In this document: positions 26,299 through 35,918 of the stretch, in pieces
Numbering within the stretch: position 1 is the stretch's first letter
How the letters are laid out: each line of letters opens with the position of its first letter
The notes under the pieces: generated by a model
What the model was told of the DNA's origin: nothing
The model's database searches: none
The model's input: the letters and a program-made list of their open reading frames with translations, nothing else
NCBI RefSeq assembly: GCF_014199305.1
Contig: NZ_JACIJK010000014.1
Span: 1 to 64,000, forward strand
Length of the DNA stretch: 64,000 nucleotides
DNA from: Sphingomonas aerophila
GTDB taxonomy: Bacteria; Pseudomonadota; Alphaproteobacteria; Sphingomonadales; Sphingomonadaceae
Reading direction: 5' to 3'
Translations under genes and position numbers: made by a program

Positions 26299-28362
26299 AT
26301 GAAGCGGATCGGGATCACGCTACTGGCGGCAGCGCTGGTGACTGGCGTCGGCCGCGCTGAGCCCGAAACGCGACAGCCGGAACTCGCCTATCAGCTGACC
26401 GAAGGGCAAAATCTCAACGCCTTTGTTCGTGACGGACAGGTCGCGGCGCATCTGTTGCTGCGGAACGGAACGGACCCGCGGATTCTGGTCGCCTTTCCCG
26501 CCGGCAACAGCGGCGTGGGCCTGTGGTTCGCCCCGCTCACTAAGCCCGCGACGTGGCAGTTGGAGCAGGCTCCCCGGCCCCTCACGCTGCGAGTGCCCAA
26601 CGGGGCCGCTGGCACGCTGAACGGTATCGTCACCGTCGCCAGCATCGATGCACGCCAACTGACACTGAAGCAGCAATTACTCACGAGCATTCGCTTCCTG
26701 CGCGACTACCAGTCAGTTGGACGCTATCCGCCCGAGGTCGCGGCCAAGCCGATCGTCGCGGGCGACACAATCAGCCTTTACCGCGAGCGGCTGGACGGCC
26801 GACCCGGTTTTCTGATGAAACTGGAGGTGCTGGAGGGTCGGCTGACCCAAGCCACCATCGTTGCCGGCCGGAGTGGACGCATACGGTTGCGCCTGACCGC
26901 CGCGACGGGTGAGCCGCCGCTGACGGGGCTTGCCGAGAGCGAGTTGCTGAACGGGCACGCCGGCGCGGATACAGGCGCGCGCAATGCGCTGCGGTTCCTC
27001 AGCTATCGCGAGAAATTCCTGGCCGGGTCGTGGCGTTTCCAGACCTATTTCGGGCGCGACACGCTCATGTCGATCCGGCTGCTGATGCCGGCGTTGCGCC
27101 CGGCCGCGATAGAGGCAGGCCTCGGCTCGGTACTGGCCCGCCTGAACGAACGCGGTGAGGTCGCCCATGAGGAGGGCATCGGCGAGTTCGCCGCGGTCGA
27201 GCACCAGCACGATCGTACCGGTGGCGCGACGGCGACGCTCGATTTTGGCATGATTGACGACGATTTCATGCTGGCGCCGGTTGCGGCCGATTACCTGCTC
27301 GGCCCCGCCGGAACGGAGCAGGCCCGCGCGTTCCTCGCCCGTCCGATTGACAGCGAGTCACGACCCGGAACCAGCGAACCGGCCGGTACCGCGCTGGTCC
27401 GCAATCTGCGCTTCGTGATCGGGCAGGCACAACCATTCGCACGCGACCCCGGCTTCCGGCGTCTGGTCGCGATAAAGGCGGGACGGCTGACGGGCCAATG
27501 GCGCGACAGCGAAGAAGGTTTGGGCCGGGGCCGATACGCTTACGACGTCAACGCCGTGTTCGTGCCTGCGGCGCTGGAGGCCGGGGCACGGCTGCTGCGC
27601 TCGGGTTTGCTGGAGCCCTACATGGCCGTGGCGGATCGCGCGGCGGTGGCCCAGGCGGCGTGGCTGGCGGAATCATGGCATGCAAAGGCACCTGCGCTGT
27701 TCCGAAACAGCGTGCCCAATGCAACAGCAGCTACCGCGATACGCAGCTATTCGGCTCGGCTGCGCGTGCCGGCACAGCCCGCCTTGGCGGCGCTCGCGGG
27801 GCGCTCCCTCACCTTTCATGCCATTGCGCTGGATGACAGCGGGCGCCCGATCCCGATCATTCACTCTGACGAAGGTTTCGCGCTTCTGTTCGGCCACCCC
27901 AGCGCGGCCGATCTCGACGTGTATCTGGCGGCCGTGGCGCGACCGTTTCCGGCTGGGCTGATGACGCCGGTCGGCATGCTTGTCGCCAACCCGGTCTTGG
28001 CCGATCGCTCTGTGCAGGACCGCTTCGCTCCGACTGCTTACCATGGCACTGTGGTGTGGTCGTGGCAGCAAGCCCTGATGGCTGCCGGGCTCGAACGGCA
28101 GATCGCCCGGACCGATCTGCCCGCCCCGACACGCGCTGCGCTGGTCCGCCAACAGGCGGAACTATGGAGAGCCATTAGCGCCACGCAGGCGACCCGGAGT
28201 TCTGAGCTTTGGTCCTGGGCGTATCGCGGCGGTCGCTATCAGGTCACCCCCTTTGGCGTGGGCAAGCAGGACGTCGACGAGTCAAATGCGGCCCAGCTCT
28301 GGAGCACGGTGTACCTGGCAGTCCGCCCGCCCCAGCTTAGCGCACCAGCAAAAAGGCGGTGA
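26299..28362 (+). CDS. Secreted glycosidase-like protein of unknown specificity
   Basis: 687 residues with a signal peptide (about 1-20) and a GGGAG site. The N-terminal 200 residues are beta-rich. The middle has FQTYFGRDTLMSIRLLMPAL and GEVAHEEGIGEF, then WRDSEEGLGRGRYAYDVNAVFVPAALEA, which recalls the (alpha/alpha)6 barrel of debranching or GH15/GH63-type glucosidases. The acidic residues in RDT, HEEG and DSEEG are candidates for catalysis. I cannot place it in a known GH family. It lies 80 bp after the TonB receptor gene, presumably in the same transcript, and its end overlaps the convergent DUF6445 gene by 26 bp. GGGCGCG/CGCGCCC (26243-26273) in the gap could form a weak hairpin. Confidence 0.6.
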   Translation: MKRIGITLLAAALVTGVGRAEPETRQPELAYQLTEGQNLNAFVRDGQVAAHLLLRNGTDPRILVAFPAGNSGVGLWFAPLTKPATWQLEQAPRPLTLRVPNGAAGTLNGIVTVASIDARQLTLKQQLLTSIRFLRDYQSVGRYPPEVAAKPIVAGDTISLYRERLDGRPGFLMKLEVLEGRLTQATIVAGRSGRIRLRLTAATGEPPLTGLAESELLNGHAGADTGARNALRFLSYREKFLAGSWRFQTYFGRDTLMSIRLLMPALRPAAIEAGLGSVLARLNERGEVAHEEGIGEFAAVEHQHDRTGGATATLDFGMIDDDFMLAPVAADYLLGPAGTEQARAFLARPIDSESRPGTSEPAGTALVRNLRFVIGQAQPFARDPGFRRLVAIKAGRLTGQWRDSEEGLGRGRYAYDVNAVFVPAALEAGARLLRSGLLEPYMAVADRAAVAQAAWLAESWHAKAPALFRNSVPNATAATAIRSYSARLRVPAQPALAALAGRSLTFHAIALDDSGRPIPIIHSDEGFALLFGHPSAADLDVYLAAVARPFPAGLMTPVGMLVANPVLADRSVQDRFAPTAYHGTVVWSWQQALMAAGLERQIARTDLPAPTRAALVRQQAELWRAISATQATRSSELWSWAYRGGRYQVTPFGVGKQDVDESNAAQLWSTVYLAVRPPQLSAPAKRR

Positions 28363-29038
28363 TGGTCAGGCGGCCCGCCTGCGGGTCTGCGGATAGCGAG
28401 GCGGCTAGGGGGATCGCACCGCTGTGCAGCATGGCGCTGCGATAGATCACGGCACGGTTGTAGCGCGCCTCGATACAGGCCGTGCATTCGAAGCGAGGAT
28501 CGTCCTCGCCGACATAGCCGCTCGGTTCGGCGCCTTGGGCCAGTTCGCCGTTGAGGGCCTGAAAGTAAGGTGCGCTCCGGCTTGCATCGATCAGCTCGAA
28601 GCCGGTTTGCCGATGCCGGAAGAACGCTGTGCCAGCACGATCCTGCGGCGACAGATAGTGCACCAGCGCGATCCGGGTCAGCTCGACCGCGTCCACATGC
28701 GGCAGCCTTTGTGACAAGGTCAGGTCGGTAGGCGGGGTGGTCACGATCGAGAAGCTGGCGTCGATCAGGTCGATTGCGCCCGTCGCTCCAAACGCGTCGC
28801 GCAGGACCAGGGTAAGCGTCGCCCTGACGGCGCTGAAGTAGGTGGCAGGCAACGGGGCCCTCATTCCGGGATAATGGCGCTGTGCCGCGCTGAAGTGGGC
28901 GCTGCTCGCTGCCGCCCGCAGGCTGTCCGGGTCGGGATGGAACCCGTCCACCACGATCACCGGTTGCGCTTCCCTGCCCACTTGTAGTGCGGTGATGGCC
29001 GGCTGTATCCCGCCTCGATCGGTGTCTTCCGCGGTCAT
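28337..29038 (-). CDS. DUF6445 family putative Fe(II)/2-oxoglutarate oxygenase
   Basis: A 233-residue protein whose start overlaps the halogenase stop (ATGA). The motif PHVDAVELTRIALVHYLSP gives an H-x-D metal pair. YRSAMLHSGAIPL later supplies a His, and GRLTITAFLLVR an Arg in the position used to bind 2-oxoglutarate. It resembles the DUF6445 proteins that accompany tryptophan-halogenase-like genes in sphingomonads and Caulobacter. Function unknown. Strict coupling to the halogenase suggests the two act on the same molecule or in the same response. Confidence 0.7.
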   Translation of the reverse strand: MTAEDTDRGGIQPAITALQVGREAQPVIVVDGFHPDPDSLRAAASSAHFSAAQRHYPGMRAPLPATYFSAVRATLTLVLRDAFGATGAIDLIDASFSIVTTPPTDLTLSQRLPHVDAVELTRIALVHYLSPQDRAGTAFFRHRQTGFELIDASRSAPYFQALNGELAQGAEPSGYVGEDDPRFECTACIEARYNRAVIYRSAMLHSGAIPLAASLSADPQAGRLTITAFLLVR

Positions 29039-30588
29039 CGCGCGGCGTCCATCGCCCGCGCCAAGGCGTCTTCATGCAGTGGCAAGGTGGGCGCAGCACG
29101 CGCAATCACCTGAGCTACCTGCTCCACCTGGGCCCGGTTCGTTGCGGGATCGAGCACGTCTGCGACCGGGTTGTAACCCTTTGCCCGGATACCCTGCCCG
29201 TTGAGCACGGCCAGCCAGCTTGCCTCCCGAAACAGCTCATCCGCGTCGAGCATCAAGCGGCCCGATCGACGGTAATGCTCCTCCCGCAGAGCGAGCGAGT
29301 CTGGCAGGGTCATGTCACGGCAATGGCTCCATAACGGCTCCGGTCGGCCGCTGGTGGCATGGTAATGCAGGATCAGGAAATCCTTGATCGTGTCCATATC
29401 CGCCATGAACAGCCGGTTGAACCGGTCGGCGAGCGCCGGGTCGCAGTCGCGATCGGGGAACAGTGCCAGCAGCTTGGCGATCCCGCTCTGGATCAAATGG
29501 ATGCTTGTTGACTCCAGCGGCTCGAGGAAGCCGGAGGACAGGCCGATCGCGATCACATTCCCTTTCCACGGTCGCCGTCGGGCGCCGGCCTTGAAGCGCA
29601 GCAGCCTCGGCTCGCCAAGCGCCTCGCCATCCAGCCGGCCGAGCAGGGTCGCAGCCGCCTCGTCGTCGCTCAGGTAACGGCTGGCATAAACATAGCCGTT
29701 GCCGGTGCGATGCTGGAGCGGGATCCGCCATTGCCAGCCGGCACCGAGCGCGGTGGACCGGGTAAAAGGTGTCGTGGCCGCCGCCCGCGCGCTGGGCACC
29801 GCCACGGCCCGGTCGCACGGCAGCCAATGCGACCAGTCCTCGAACCCGGCACCCATGACGCCATCGATCAGCAGCGCCCGGAAGCCCGAGCAGTCGACGA
29901 ACAGGTCACCCGCCAGCCGCTCGCCCCGCTCGGTCGAAAGCGCGGTGACAAAGCCGGTTTCGCTATCCCGATGCACATCGCGGAGCTTGCCCTCGACCCG
30001 AACGACGCCAGCGCTTTCGGCAATGTTGCGAAGATGCCGGCCATAGAGGGCGGCGTCGAAATGATAGGCGTAGCCGAGCGTGGACAGGATCGACTGTCGC
30101 CCGCCCTCGGGCTTGGCGAACCGACCCTCTGCCGCCAGTCGGGCGGCCAGCGACAAGTCCGTCAGCGGAATATTCAATCCGTCGGCCTGCGCCTTCAGCC
30201 AGCGATGGTGAAACGGAACGCCGGGCAGCGTGACTCCATAGCTGCCGAAAGGGTGAAAATAGCGAGAGCCGGGCGCCGCCCAATCCACGAACTCGATCCC
30301 AAGCTTGAAGGTCGCTTTCGTGGCGCGGAGAAAGGCTGCCTCATCCAATCCAACCAGGTCGTTGAACCAGTGAATGGTCGGGATCGTCGCCTCCCCGACC
30401 CCGACCGTGCCGATCTCCTCGGACTCGAGCAGAGTGATGCGCAGCGCGTTCCGAAACGTTCCGGAAAGTGCCGCCGCTGTCATCCATCCGGCGGTGCCGC
30501 CGCCCAGGATGACCACCTGCCTGACTCGCTGACCCTGTTCGGGAGCATGGGGCACCGCCATGTCGCCAGCGACCGACTGCTTCTGCAT
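29035..30588 (-). CDS. Flavin-dependent tryptophan-halogenase family protein
   Basis: 517 residues. The FAD motif VVILGGGTAGWMTAAAL lies at residues 25-41. TFKLGIEFVDW carries Lys95, aligned with the catalytic Lys79 of PrnA. GWQWRIPLQ gives the WxWxIP signature, and LEPLESTSIHLIQ carries the active-site Glu. All elements needed for forming and steering HOCl are therefore present. The usual natural-product genes are absent; it is coupled to a DUF6445 oxygenase and convergent with a TonB receptor/glycosidase set. The true substrate is unknown. Start ATG 30588 has no clear ribosome binding site; ATG 30561 would shorten it by nine residues. Confidence 0.88.
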   Translation of the reverse strand: MQKQSVAGDMAVPHAPEQGQRVRQVVILGGGTAGWMTAAALSGTFRNALRITLLESEEIGTVGVGEATIPTIHWFNDLVGLDEAAFLRATKATFKLGIEFVDWAAPGSRYFHPFGSYGVTLPGVPFHHRWLKAQADGLNIPLTDLSLAARLAAEGRFAKPEGGRQSILSTLGYAYHFDAALYGRHLRNIAESAGVVRVEGKLRDVHRDSETGFVTALSTERGERLAGDLFVDCSGFRALLIDGVMGAGFEDWSHWLPCDRAVAVPSARAAATTPFTRSTALGAGWQWRIPLQHRTGNGYVYASRYLSDDEAAATLLGRLDGEALGEPRLLRFKAGARRRPWKGNVIAIGLSSGFLEPLESTSIHLIQSGIAKLLALFPDRDCDPALADRFNRLFMADMDTIKDFLILHYHATSGRPEPLWSHCRDMTLPDSLALREEHYRRSGRLMLDADELFREASWLAVLNGQGIRAKGYNPVADVLDPATNRAQVEQVAQVIARAAPTLPLHEDALARAMDAAR

Positions 30589-30680
30589 GGCAATACTTGT
30601 ATGCCTCTGTCGCGGGAGCGCAAATCACCCGACAGGCGAACAGCGTCCTTCGCCTGGGCAGCAGACTGAGTCCGCCATGT

Positions 30681-31103
30681 TCATTCAGCGATTAGCTCCC
30701 CGGAGCCACCCAGCTCCGCCGGGAAGTCCCGTAATTTCGGAAGGCCGTCCTTCATGGGCAGGACGGTTTCCGCGTAGTTGACATGCACTCCCGGTACGAA
30801 ATCGTGGGACGGGATAGTCGCTGCGTAGACATCGACCAGTCCAACCGTTGGATGGCGTGTCATGACGTGGCCGCCGCACTGCGCGCAATATTGGCGCTCG
30901 CTGAACGCTGTATTCGAGAACGTGGCCAGCAGTTCCTCACCCGCAGTAACGCGAACGGCGTCGACGGGCCAAAGAGTAAAGGCGTTGAGCGGGGCGGCCG
31001 ACCAGGAGCGGCATGATTGGCAGTGGCAATAGCCCATCGCTTCCGGTTCACCGCTCACTTCGATCCGGACCGCGCCACAGAAACAATGACCCTGATGAGT
31101 CAT
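30681..31103 (-). CDS. GFA family (glutathione-dependent formaldehyde-activating-like) protein
   Basis: 140 residues from ATG 31101-31103, with AGGAG correctly spaced upstream. Zinc-binding cysteines are visible in GHCFCGAVRIEV, GYCHCQSCR and QYCAQCGGHV, the standard GFA/CENP-V layout. Members bind zinc, and some interact with glutathione adducts, but most have no proven activity. It stands alone between the halogenase gene and a sugar porter gene on the same strand. Confidence 0.88.
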   Translation of the reverse strand: MTHQGHCFCGAVRIEVSGEPEAMGYCHCQSCRSWSAAPLNAFTLWPVDAVRVTAGEELLATFSNTAFSERQYCAQCGGHVMTRHPTVGLVDVYAATIPSHDFVPGVHVNYAETVLPMKDGLPKLRDFPAELGGSGELIAE

Positions 31104-31183
31104 GATCCATCTCCTAACCGATCTCACGCCCCGGGCTGGTATACATCAGCAGGACGGTCTTGAGGAGCAGTGGGGGTTTTCAG

Positions 31184-32512
31184 CTACCTGTGCTCACCGG
31201 CAAAGCCAGTACGCGGATGAACGATGTCGGCCGACACCTCATCCAGCGCGCGACGCTTCGTCTCCGGGAAGAAACGCCAGACAATCACGGCTTGGGCCAG
31301 CATCGCTGCACCGAAAAGCCAGAACGGCCCCGCGCGACTCCAGCCGGCCAATACTGGGAAGGCGAACGAGATGATCGCGTTCGCGGCCCAATGCGTGCTG
31401 CTGCCCAGGCTCTGGCCGCGCGCGCGAACCGCGGCGGGGAAGATCTCGCTCAGATACACCCAGATGACGGCACCCTGCGATACGGCAAAAGCCAGGATGA
31501 ACAGCGCTAGCAAGGGCAACAGCAGCGCGGAGGACCATACCCCACCGAAGACGAGCGCCACCCCGGCCAGAGCCGCTCCGGTCACGAGCCCGCCGCCGAT
31601 CAGCAAGGGCCGCCGTCCTACCCGGTCGATCAGCAGAACGCCGGCTACGGTGCCGAGCAGATTGGCGAATCCGACAACCACCGCCTGTCCATCGGCCGAG
31701 AGTTGCCCAAACCCCGCGGCTGCAAAGATGTCGTTGAGATAATAAAGGATCGCATTGATGCCGGAGAGTTGGTTGAACAGGGCGACCGTCACAGCAAGCA
31801 GCATGGGGCGCCGATGCGCATGCCATGACAGGCGAGCGTCGCCCGCGAATGGCGCGATTGGCTGCTGCACCGCCACCCCCAACCTGACGGCTGCCTGCTC
31901 GGATTCCTCCGATCGCCCCCGCGCAGCCAGCCATGCGGGGCTCTGCGGAACGCCCAGGAGTAGGAGCAGGAACAACGCCGCGGGAAGAGCCGCGGTCGCC
32001 AGCTTCACCCGCCACACGATGCCTCCTTCCAGCGCCTGCCCGACCAGGAAGTTGGAAAGGTAAGCGACCAGGATTCCAATCACGATGTTGAGCTGAAACA
32101 GCCCAACGAGGCGCCCTCTCCGCTCTGCAGGACTGATCTCGGCAATATACACCGGCACCAGGACCGATGACGCGCCGATCGCCAGTCCACCGATGAAGCG
32201 AAAGGCGGTAAAGGGCAGGGGTGCCGATGCCAGCGCGCAGCCCGCGGCAGATACGATATAGAACAGGCCCACGCCCCGCAGCACGGCCAGGCTGCCGTGA
32301 CGATCTCCGGCCTGCCCGGCGAACAGCGCGCCTGCGAGCGTGCCCCAGAGAGCCGCAGACACGAGCGTGCCAAGCTGGCCGGGCGATAGCGACCAGGTCT
32401 GACGCAATGCCTCGGTTGCGCCTGAAATCACCGCGGTATCGAAGCCGAACAACAACCCGCCTAGGCTTACGGCGCCGATCGCGCGGGCGTGCATGGTCCT
32501 ACGTGCCGGCAT
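31184..32512 (-). CDS. MFS sugar porter (XylE/GalP family)
   Basis: 442 residues from ATG 32510-32512 with a GGGGAGGGG site; the longer frame to 32620 adds Arg-rich, unlikely sequence. Twelve membrane segments. Sugar porter signatures are GLLFGFDTAVISGA in helix 1, RFIGGLAIGASSVLVPVYIAEISPAERRGRLVG, VPQSPAWLAARGR before the central loop, VGRRPLL, and FPETKRRALDEV at the end. It probably imports a hexose or pentose by proton symport. It is divergent from the GH92 mannosidase gene across 151 bp, so mannose is a reasonable guess. Confidence 0.87.
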   Translation of the reverse strand: MPARRTMHARAIGAVSLGGLLFGFDTAVISGATEALRQTWSLSPGQLGTLVSAALWGTLAGALFAGQAGDRHGSLAVLRGVGLFYIVSAAGCALASAPLPFTAFRFIGGLAIGASSVLVPVYIAEISPAERRGRLVGLFQLNIVIGILVAYLSNFLVGQALEGGIVWRVKLATAALPAALFLLLLLGVPQSPAWLAARGRSEESEQAAVRLGVAVQQPIAPFAGDARLSWHAHRRPMLLAVTVALFNQLSGINAILYYLNDIFAAAGFGQLSADGQAVVVGFANLLGTVAGVLLIDRVGRRPLLIGGGLVTGAALAGVALVFGGVWSSALLLPLLALFILAFAVSQGAVIWVYLSEIFPAAVRARGQSLGSSTHWAANAIISFAFPVLAGWSRAGPFWLFGAAMLAQAVIVWRFFPETKRRALDEVSADIVHPRTGFAGEHR

Positions 32513-32663
32513 CCTGCCCCTCCCCGCTGATCTTGGCCGCGGCCTGCTTGACCGTCGCCATTGCAGTATAGCGGATCGTTGCCGTCCAATGCCAGCAAGG
32601 GTTCGCCAGGATGGTTTCACGGCGCTGTTGGTGGGGAGCGTCCTTTCGGTTTAGCACCTGCCC

Positions 32664-34970
32664 ATGAAGCTTTACCTTGCCGCCGCGCTCGCGCTCGTAG
32701 CGCCGACCCTGATTGCTTCAGGCTATGACAAGGTCGACACCTTTATCGGGACCGGTGGTGAGGGTCATACGTTCCCCGGCGCCGTCGCCCCGTTCGGCAT
32801 GGTGCAGCTGAGCCCGGACACCGACACCAGCTGCCAGATCCGCGACTGCTACAGCCATGCCGCGGGCTATCGCTATGACGACCCGACCATTCAGGGGTTC
32901 AGCCACACTCATTTCTCGGGCGCGGGGCATTCGGACCTTGGCGACTTCCTGGTCATGCCGGTGTCGGGCGATGCGGTGCCGCTGGAGCCGGGCGACCCCA
33001 AGGTGCCGGGTTCGGGCTACCGGTCGCGCTTCAACCACGCCGACGAGGTCGCGCAACCTGGTTACTACGCGGTGACGCTGGCGGATGCGGGCGTGCGCGC
33101 GGAGATGACGGCGGGGACCCGTGTCGGCGTCCATCGTTATGCGTTCCCGGCAGGCAAGACCGCGCATCTGGTGCTCGACCTGCGTTCCTCGCTTTACAAC
33201 TACCCGGGCAAGATCCTGTGGTCGTCGCTGCGGCTGCACGCCGACGGCACCCTCACCGGCACGCGCCAGACGCGCGGCTGGGCACCCGACCGGCAGCTCT
33301 TCTTTGCGATCCGCTTTTCGGCGCCGCTGACCGGCCATGCGTTCGTCAGCACGGAGAAGGACGTCACCTACAAGGGCTTTCAGGGACCGGGCCGGGGCAG
33401 CGACGCACTCGCTGAGCGGGCCGGGCGGGCACTGGTGGCGCGGCTCGACTTTGGACAGCTTTCGCAGCCACTAGAGGTGAGGGTCGCGCTCAGTTCGGTC
33501 GATGAAGCGGGCGCGCTAGCCAATCTCGACAGCGAGGCGGGCGGCTTTGACCAGATCCGTGCCGCAACCCGACAGGCCTGGACGCAGGCGTTGGGCGCGG
33601 TCGACCTGCAGGGGCCCGCGCCCATGGCAAAGAGCCTGTATACCGCGCTCTACCACAGCCTGCTCGCACCCTCGGTCGCAGGGGATGCGGACGGGCGCTT
33701 TCGCGGGCCGGACAATCAGGTCCACAGGGCGGACGGTTATACCTTCCGTTCCACCTTCTCGCTGTGGGACACCTTTCGCGCCGAGCATCCGCTGCTGACC
33801 CTGGTCCAACCACAGCAGACCACGAGCGAGATCGTCCGATCGCTGATCGACAGCCGCCGCTACAGCCCCGACGGCATCCTGCCCGTCTGGCAGTTTCAGG
33901 GACGCGAGACCTGGACCATGATCGGCTACCACGCCGTCCCGGTGATCGCAGACGCGTACCTGAAAGGCATTCGCGGCTTCGATGCGAACGCGGCGCTCGA
34001 CGCCATGGTAGCGAGCGCGACCTATGCTCCGTACGGCGGCCTTGGAGACTATCAGCGCCTCAGCTACGTCCCGATCGACCGCGAGCCCGAGGCCGCGTCC
34101 AAGACCGTCGAATATGCGTATGACGACTGGACCATCGCCCGCATGGCACGCGCGATGGGCCGCATTGACGTCGCCAAGCAGTTCGAGGCTCGCGCAGGCA
34201 ATTGGCGCAACAGCTTCGACCCGAAGACCGGCTTTGTCCGGGCCCGGCTGGCGTCGGGCGCGTTCCGCACGCCATTCGATCCCACCGCCATCAACTATGG
34301 CTCCGACTACACGGAGGGCAATGCCTGGCAATATAGCTGGTTCGTGCCGCAGGATCAGGAGGCGCTGTTCCGCGCCATGGGCGGCGACAAGGCGACGGCG
34401 CGGAAGCTCGACGCGATGTTCGACTTCGACAATTCAAAGCTCGACTACAGCCATGCCGAGGACATTGCCGGGCTGATCGGGCAGTATATCCACGGCAACG
34501 AGCCGAGCCACCATGTCGCCTATCTCTACGACCATGCGGGCGCGCCGTGGCGGACACAGGCGCGGCTGACACAGATCGTCGCTTCGCAGTACAAGCCGAC
34601 GCCGGATGGCCTGTCGGGCAACGATGACCTCGGCCAGATGTCGGCCTGGCTGTTCTTCACCGGGCTCGGCTTCTACCCAGTGACGCCCGGCAGCCTGCAA
34701 TACGCGATCGGGCGTCCGTTCGTGGAACGGGCGGCGCTGAACCTGCCCGATGGCAAGCGCTTCACTATCGTCGCGGACGCGATGGCGCCGGGCAACGACT
34801 ATGTCGGGCAGGTCACGCTCAACGGTCGGCCGCTGACCCGCAGCTACATCACCCATGGAGAGATCATGGCAGGCGGCGAGCTGCGCTTCGTCATGCAAAG
34901 GGCGCCGAACAAGCGCTGGGCTACGGCCCGATCAGCGCGGCCCTATTCGATGAGCAGCGCGCGCGAATAA
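32664..34970 (+). CDS. GH92 family alpha-mannosidase, secreted
   Basis: 768 residues with a short signal peptide (cleavage near residue 19). It opens with the family motif DKVDTFIGTGGEGHTFPGA and PFGMVQLSPDT, then GFSHTHFSGAGHSDLGDF. The catalytic acid Glu lies in GNEPSHHVAYLYD. The acidic base residues lie in SGNDDLGQMSAWLFFTGLGFYPV, which also holds the calcium-dependent core. GH92 enzymes are Ca2+-dependent exo-alpha-mannosidases acting mostly on alpha-1,2/1,3/1,4 linkages. Length and domain order (beta-sandwich, then (alpha/alpha)6 barrel) are normal. The divergent sugar porter may take up the released mannose. Confidence 0.93.
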   Translation: MKLYLAAALALVAPTLIASGYDKVDTFIGTGGEGHTFPGAVAPFGMVQLSPDTDTSCQIRDCYSHAAGYRYDDPTIQGFSHTHFSGAGHSDLGDFLVMPVSGDAVPLEPGDPKVPGSGYRSRFNHADEVAQPGYYAVTLADAGVRAEMTAGTRVGVHRYAFPAGKTAHLVLDLRSSLYNYPGKILWSSLRLHADGTLTGTRQTRGWAPDRQLFFAIRFSAPLTGHAFVSTEKDVTYKGFQGPGRGSDALAERAGRALVARLDFGQLSQPLEVRVALSSVDEAGALANLDSEAGGFDQIRAATRQAWTQALGAVDLQGPAPMAKSLYTALYHSLLAPSVAGDADGRFRGPDNQVHRADGYTFRSTFSLWDTFRAEHPLLTLVQPQQTTSEIVRSLIDSRRYSPDGILPVWQFQGRETWTMIGYHAVPVIADAYLKGIRGFDANAALDAMVASATYAPYGGLGDYQRLSYVPIDREPEAASKTVEYAYDDWTIARMARAMGRIDVAKQFEARAGNWRNSFDPKTGFVRARLASGAFRTPFDPTAINYGSDYTEGNAWQYSWFVPQDQEALFRAMGGDKATARKLDAMFDFDNSKLDYSHAEDIAGLIGQYIHGNEPSHHVAYLYDHAGAPWRTQARLTQIVASQYKPTPDGLSGNDDLGQMSAWLFFTGLGFYPVTPGSLQYAIGRPFVERAALNLPDGKRFTIVADAMAPGNDYVGQVTLNGRPLTRSYITHGEIMAGGELRFVMQRAPNKRWATARSARPYSMSSARE

Positions 34971-35153
34971 TCTCGGATGCGGGGCTTGGGGGCTCCGGCT
35001 GGTTCCGCGCTGCTCGGACGTTCACTCGAGAGTTCGTGGCGAAGGCAGAGCGCCAACTCAGCCTATCACCAGGAGGTGCTCTTGATCCGCCTTCGCCAGT
35101 CGAACTGCCGGGAGTTGACCGCTCACGCCCCGCGCTTCGCTTCACCCATTCGA

Positions 35154-35918
35154 TCAGTCCAGTTCGCGTATCCAGATCGAGCGAAAGCTGATCGGTGCGC
35201 TCGGGTCACCATGGTCCTGCAGCTTGATGGGCGCCGCACCATGGGCGGTATAGCGCGGTGCGCCAATATAGGCGGTTTCACCCTTCAGCGCGACATGGTC
35301 CTGTATCAGCAAGCCATTCCAGTATGCGGTGACATAGGCGGGAGCCCGCACATTGCCGTCCGAGGCGAAGACGGGGGCGGTCCAGACCACGTCATAGCTT
35401 TGCCATTCCCCCGGCTTGCGGGCGGCGTTTACGCGCGGGGCTTGTTGCTTGTAGATGCTGCCCGCCTGCCCGTTGACGTAAGTCGTGTTGGCGAAGCTAT
35501 CCATGATCTGCAGCTCGTACCCGGCATCGCCGTCGCCCGTGGAGGCCAGGAACAGCCCGCTGTTGCCGCGCGCCTGCCCTTCCCCGGTGATCCCGGGCGG
35601 AATGCGCCATTCGAGGTGCAGTTGATAGTTCCGGAAGCGGCGCTTGGTTTCGATGTTGCCAGTGCCCTTGCGGACGGTAAGCACCCCGCCCGCAACGGTC
35701 CAGCGGGCGGGCGACTTGTCCTTGGTTGACACCCATTCGTTGAGGTTGCGCCCGTCGAACAGGACCACGGCGTCTGAGGGAGCAGCGGCGGCAGGACCCG
35801 CCGGGGCGGGCGTGACCACCCGCGGCACGGGGCTCCATACCTCCGTATCCTCAGGCTTTGGGCCCGGGGTCGCCTGCGCAACTAGGGCGCCGATCAGCGC
35901 GACGGCAGCTGTGCTCAT
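35154..35918 (-). CDS. DUF1080 (3-keto-disaccharide hydrolase/lyase) domain protein
   Basis: 254 residues from the ATG in the ATGA overlap with the upstream Gfo/Idh gene (a second ATG lies 9 bp further up). A short signal peptide is followed by one concanavalin-like DUF1080 domain: LFDGRNLNEWVSTKDKSPARWTV, GNSGLFLASTGDGDAGYELQIMD, and the end PISFRSIWIREL. Members act on glycosides first oxidised at C3, cleaving the 3-keto glycoside by hydrolysis or beta-elimination. Pairing with an oxidoreductase gene of the Gfo/Idh type by translational coupling fits that two-step chemistry, probably in the periplasm. Confidence 0.83.
   Translation of the reverse strand: MSTAAVALIGALVAQATPGPKPEDTEVWSPVPRVVTPAPAGPAAAAPSDAVVLFDGRNLNEWVSTKDKSPARWTVAGGVLTVRKGTGNIETKRRFRNYQLHLEWRIPPGITGEGQARGNSGLFLASTGDGDAGYELQIMDSFANTTYVNGQAGSIYKQQAPRVNAARKPGEWQSYDVVWTAPVFASDGNVRAPAYVTAYWNGLLIQDHVALKGETAYIGAPRYTAHGAAPIKLQDHGDPSAPISFRSIWIRELD

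Noticed and set aside
28337..30588. Halogenase as part of an antibiotic biosynthesis cluster
   Set aside because: No peptide synthetase, polyketide synthase, carrier protein or flavin reductase gene lies nearby; the surroundings are sugar uptake and hydrolysis.
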